Source of the DNA: Methanothermococcus okinawensis
GTDB taxonomy: Archaea > AGJL01 > Methanococci > Methanococcales > Methanococcaceae
Assembly: GCA_015661555.1 (NCBI GenBank)
Contig: DQVW01000081.1
Coordinates: 1-8,587, forward strand
Direction: 5' to 3'
Length of the DNA stretch: 8,587 bases
Part shown: in pieces, positions 5,954 to 8,587 of the stretch
Layout: the number at the start of each line of letters is the position of its first letter
How positions within the stretch are numbered: the stretch's first letter is position 1
Made by a program: the position numbers and the translations under genes
The notes under the pieces: model-generated
Told to the model about the DNA's origin: nothing
The model's database searches: none
The model's input: only the letters and a program-made list of their open reading frames with translations

Positions 5954-5992
5954 TATAAGGTATTTATTTTATAAAAGTGTTAATACCTAATA
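5954..5992. repeat. Inverted repeat around divergent promoters, candidate operator
   Basis: The arms are TATAAGGTATT (5954-5964) and AATACCTAATA (5982-5992), matching at 10 of 11 positions in inverted orientation, with a 17-nt spacer. The spacer holds the purD TATA palindrome (5967-5976), and the right arm overlaps the candidate DUF2111 TATA box. Arm centres are 24 bp apart. A regulator bound here could cover both promoters. I do not recognise the motif. Confidence 0.5.
5967..5976 (+). promoter_or_regulatory. TATA box of the purD transcript
   Basis: TTTTATAAAA, itself palindromic, is centred about 41 nt before the purD ATG, the same geometry as the TTTTATAAT box before the MBL-fold gene. Initiation is expected near 5997, leaving a leader of about 15 nt with the GGTGAT site. 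Confidence 0.55.
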
Positions 5993-5999
5993 TAAAAAA
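5989..5999 (-). promoter_or_regulatory. Candidate TATA box for the DUF2111-DUF1890 unit
   Basis: TTTTTTATATT on the minus strand is centred about 50 nt before the DUF2111 GTG. Initiation is expected near 5966, which keeps the GGTGA site in the leader. Using the palindromic box at 5967-5976 instead would put the start of transcription past the ribosome site, so this box is preferred. The two divergent promoters would then interleave. Confidence 0.45.
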
Positions 6000-6002
6000 C
6001 CT

Positions 6003-6008
6003 GGTGAT
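6003..6008 (+). promoter_or_regulatory. Ribosome binding site of purD
   Basis: GGTGAT lies 3 nt before the ATG at 6012 and matches the archaeal anti-Shine-Dalgarno complement exactly. Confidence 0.65.
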
Positions 6009-6011
6009 AGG

Positions 6012-7349
6012 ATGAAGGTGCTGCTAATAGGCGGTGGGGCGAGGGAACACGCCATTGCAGAGGCTCTAAAGAAGAGCCCCTCTGTAAAACTCTATACACT
6101 GATGAAGAACAGGAATCCAGGGATATACAGACTCTCAGAGAAGGTCTCCCTAAAACCTGAGACAGATCTAGAGGCTATAAAGTCCTTTGCAGAGGAGGTG
6201 AAACCAGACATTGCAGTTATCGGTCCCGAAGCACCTTTGGAGGCAGGGGCGGCAGATGTACTCTGGGATATGGGGGTACCTACTGTAGGGCCAAGGAAAG
6301 AAGCTGCCCAGATTGAGACCAGTAAGGAGTTTATGAGGGAGTTGATGAAGAAGTACAGTATAAAGGGGTCTGTGGAATACGCCTCCTTTGACACCTACGA
6401 GGGTGTGGAGGAGTACATAGACAGTTTAAGTGAGAGGGGAATAGATGTTGTTGTAAAGCCCGTGGGATTAACTGGAGGTAAAGGGGTAAAGGTGGTGGGG
6501 GAACAACTGAAGGACAACGAAGAGGCCAAGGGGTATGCAAGGGAGATCCTGGAGAAGAAGATTGGTGGGGGGAAGGTAGTAATAGAGGAGAAACTTGTAG
6601 GAGTAGAGTTTACACTTCATGGATTTGTAGACGGGAAGAATATCGCCTTCACACCTGCAGTCCAGGATCACCCCCACGCCTACGAGGGGGATAGGGGACC
6701 TATCACTGGAGGTATGGGATCCTACTCCTGTCCAGATCACAAGTTACCATTCTTAACTGACAGGGATCTAGAGGAGGCTAAAGAAATCATGAGGGAGACA
6801 GTTGAGGCCATAAGAAAGGAGGTTGGCCCATACCAGGGTATCCTCTACGGCCAATTTATGTTAACAGCCGATGGTCCAAAGGTGGTGGAGTACAACGCAA
6901 GGTTTGGGGATCCTGAGGCCATGAATATACTACCCCTGTTGAAGAACCACTTCCTGGAGATCTGTGAGGCCATAGTTAATGGTACCTTAGATAGGATAAA
7001 TGTGGAGTTTGAGAGGAAGGCAAGTGTATGTAAGTACGTGGCACCAAAGGGGTATCCAACAAATCCTGTAAAGGGTAAGGTTATAAAGGTAGAGGAGGAG
7101 AAGATAAGAGAGACTGGGGCACTTCTCTACTACGCCTCGGTAGATGAGAGGGATGGTAAGTTGTACCTAACAGGTTCAAGAAGTGTTGCCCTAGTTGGTA
7201 TATCGGAAAATATTGAGGAGTGTGAGAGGATCGTTGAGGAGGCCATGAAGTATATAGAGGGGGAGGTATTCCACAGGAGGGATATAGGTAAGATAGAGTT
7301 AATTAAAAAGAGAATTGAGATGATAAGAAAACTTAGAAGTAACTCTTAA
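6012..7349 (+). CDS. purD: Phosphoribosylamine-glycine ligase (GAR synthetase)
   Basis: 445 residues, close to the family's usual ~430. It is the cytosolic ATP-grasp enzyme joining glycine to 5-phosphoribosylamine, the second committed step of de novo purine synthesis. The N-terminal nucleotide-fold signature [19 protein letters not shown] is complete, which fixes the start together with GGTGAT just upstream. GPEAPLEAG (71-79) follows. The ATP-grasp core has [17 protein letters not shown] (147-163), the family motif [14 protein letters not shown] (226-239), and [12 protein letters not shown] (292-303) with the metal-binding Glu/Asn. The C-terminal domain runs to about residue 425. All key motifs are intact. 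It heads a pair with the aminotransferase 18 nt downstream and is divergent from DUF2111 across an inverted repeat that may control it. Confidence 0.98.
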   Translation: MKVLLIGGGAREHAIAEALKKSPSVKLYTLMKNRNPGIYRLSEKVSLKPETDLEAIKSFAEEVKPDIAVIGPEAPLEAGAADVLWDMGVPTVGPRKEAAQIETSKEFMRELMKKYSIKGSVEYASFDTYEGVEEYIDSLSERGIDVVVKPVGLTGGKGVKVVGEQLKDNEEAKGYAREILEKKIGGGKVVIEEKLVGVEFTLHGFVDGKNIAFTPAVQDHPHAYEGDRGPITGGMGSYSCPDHKLPFLTDRDLEEAKEIMRETVEAIRKEVGPYQGILYGQFMLTADGPKVVEYNARFGDPEAMNILPLLKNHFLEICEAIVNGTLDRINVEFERKASVCKYVAPKGYPTNPVKGKVIKVEEEKIRETGALLYYASVDERDGKLYLTGSRSVALVGISENIEECERIVEEAMKYIEGEVFHRRDIGKIELIKKRIEMIRKLRSNS

Positions 7350-7367
7350 AGTAAAAAGAGGGAGAGG

Positions 7368-8540
7368 ATGAAGAAGATAGAATATGAGAAACTTCTCATG
7401 ATCCCAGGACCTACCATGGTATCAAGTGAGGTATTGAATACAATGGCCTATCCTGTTATAGGTCATAGAACAGAGGAGTTCAGGGTACTGTTGGAGGATA
7501 CTGTAGAGAAGATGAAGAAGGTATTTATTACCCAGGGGGATGTTTACATCATCACAGGATCTGGAACTGCAGCTATGGATATGGCTATTGCCAACACTGT
7601 AGAGAGGGGGGATAAGGTACTTACCATATGTAACGGTAACTTTGGAGAGAGGTTCTCCAAGATTGTAGAGGTGTACAGGGGAGATGTTGTTAAATTGGAG
7701 TATCCATGGGGGAAAGGTGCAAGACCTGAGGATGTAAAGAGGATCTTGGAGGAGAATCCAGATATCAAGGCTGTCACCGTAGTTCACAACGAGACATCCA
7801 CAGGTGTAAGGAATCCAATTAAGGAGATTGGAGAGATAGTTAAGGACTACAACGCCCTCTATATAGTTGATACCGTCTCCTCCCTAGGTGGTGACTACGT
7901 AGATGTGGATAGATTCCATATAGATATATGTGTCACAGGTTCTCAGAAGTGTCTAGGGGCACCTCCAGGGGTCTCAGCCATATCCATAAGTGAGAAGGCC
8001 TGGGATGTTATAAACTCCACGGAGAGTAAGTCCTTCTACCTGGATATAAAGGCCTATAGAGATAGGTTTGAGAGTAAAAGGGAGTCGCCCTATACACCTG
8101 CAGTACCTCTCATCTATGCATTAAACAAGGCACTGGATAGGGTACTTGAGGAGGGTTTGGAAAATAGGGTCAAGAGACATGAGAGGATGGCAAGGGCAAC
8201 AGTTGCAGGGTTGGAGGCCATGGGTATAGAGCTATTTGCAGAGGAGTGGGCAAGGTCTATAACTGTAACCTCTGCCAAGTATCCAGAGGGTATTGAGGAT
8301 AAGAAGTTTAGAGGGATCCTATCTAACAGGTACAAGGTGGTCATTGCAGGAGGACAGGGACAGGTCAGCGGTAAGATATTCAGGATAGGACATATGGGAG
8401 AGGTAAGGGAGATCCATATACTGGGAACCTTGGCCGCCATAGAGATGGCATTTAAGGAGTTAGGCTATGAAGCCAGTGGAGGGGTAGATGCTGCCAAGGA
8501 TATACTGGGTACGGCCTGTACTATAGATAGCAACATTTAG
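7368..8540 (+). CDS. Class V aminotransferase (broad-specificity aspartate/phosphoserine type)
   Basis: 390 residues with ATG start and a GGGAG site 3 nt before it. It is a fold-type I PLP enzyme: MIPGPTMVSSEVL near the N-terminus, GHR (32-34), the phosphate-binding GSGTAAMD (64-71), HNETSTG (140-146), D168 in VDTVSSLGG for the pyridine nitrogen, K194 in TGSQKCLGAPPG for the Schiff base, and the substrate-carboxylate Arg R339 in FRIGHMG. The closest relative I recognise is Methanocaldococcus MJ0959, which as I recall was shown to have broad specificity and to make phosphoserine in Methanococcales, feeding tRNA-dependent cysteine synthesis. An alanine-glyoxylate or serine-pyruvate type reaction is also possible. 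The unit purD-aminotransferase suggests a glycine or serine connection, which is inferred. The last ~20 residues look like a variable tail. Confidence 0.93.
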   Translation: MKKIEYEKLLMIPGPTMVSSEVLNTMAYPVIGHRTEEFRVLLEDTVEKMKKVFITQGDVYIITGSGTAAMDMAIANTVERGDKVLTICNGNFGERFSKIVEVYRGDVVKLEYPWGKGARPEDVKRILEENPDIKAVTVVHNETSTGVRNPIKEIGEIVKDYNALYIVDTVSSLGGDYVDVDRFHIDICVTGSQKCLGAPPGVSAISISEKAWDVINSTESKSFYLDIKAYRDRFESKRESPYTPAVPLIYALNKALDRVLEEGLENRVKRHERMARATVAGLEAMGIELFAEEWARSITVTSAKYPEGIEDKKFRGILSNRYKVVIAGGQGQVSGKIFRIGHMGEVREIHILGTLAAIEMAFKELGYEASGGVDAAKDILGTACTIDSNI

Positions 8541-8587
8541 ATTTCTTATAAGTAACCTCCCCCCTGTGCCTGATATTGGGGTACTTA

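Noticed and set aside
6092..6740. Minus-strand open frames of 69-100 codons within purD
   Set aside because: They lie antisense to highly conserved ATP-grasp motifs and have Ser/Pro/Leu-rich shadow composition.
7422..8440. Minus-strand open frames of 77-121 codons within the aminotransferase gene
   Set aside because: They are antisense to an intact PLP enzyme with all motifs; no start signals were seen.
8541..8587. Possible next gene, tRNA or terminator in the last 47 bases
   Set aside because: There is no ribosome site, T-tract, cloverleaf or convincing coding frame. The minus-strand frames are either stopped at once or too short to judge.
1..8587. CRISPR arrays, insertion sequences, integrase sites, rRNA or tRNA genes
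   Set aside because: No regularly spaced repeats, transposase motifs, terminal inverted repeats or RNA gene signatures were found; noncoding gaps are all under 80 bases.

Overview
The window looks like chromosomal DNA from a thermophilic, methanogenic archaeon, most likely of the order Methanococcales. The evidence is a class V aminotransferase of the Methanocaldococcus type, two small proteins of families I know from methanogens (DUF1890 and DUF2111), an endonuclease Q-like protein, archaeal TATA boxes about 40-50 nt before start codons, GGTGA-type ribosome binding sites, and arginine encoded almost only by AGG/AGA. In the three lines I counted, coding DNA has roughly 42-53% G+C. That is higher than the ~30% usual for Methanocaldococcus, so I do not name a genus.

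Layout, left to right. The 3' three quarters of glmS (glucosamine-6-phosphate synthase) runs off the left edge. It converges, with no base between the two stop codons, on a minus-strand pair made of a radical SAM activase and an endonuclease IV-like TIM-barrel protein. Divergent from that pair is a metallo-beta-lactamase-fold protein resembling the enzyme class used in methanopterin synthesis. It converges, 4 nt apart, on a minus-strand endonuclease Q-like protein (PHP domain plus zinc ribbon). Next on the minus strand is a two-gene unit, DUF2111 then DUF1890. Divergent from it is a plus-strand pair: purD, then a class V aminotransferase. The right edge holds 47 noncoding bases. No RNA gene, mobile element or CRISPR array was seen.

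How the genes relate. GlmS, PurD and the aminotransferase are ordinary amino-sugar, purine and amino-acid metabolism; the aminotransferase may help supply the glycine that PurD consumes. Two genes belong to DNA repair families acting at deaminated bases (EndoQ-like) and abasic sites (EndoIV-like). They lie near each other but in different transcription units.

The parts most worth a second look are: (1) the DUF2111-DUF1890 pair, of unknown function; (2) an imperfect 11-bp inverted repeat around the divergent purD/DUF2111 promoters, which could be an operator; (3) the EndoIV-like protein, which keeps most metal ligands but has Lys where the Asp of the D-R-H motif is expected; and (4) the co-transcription of that protein with a radical SAM activase that has no visible target here.
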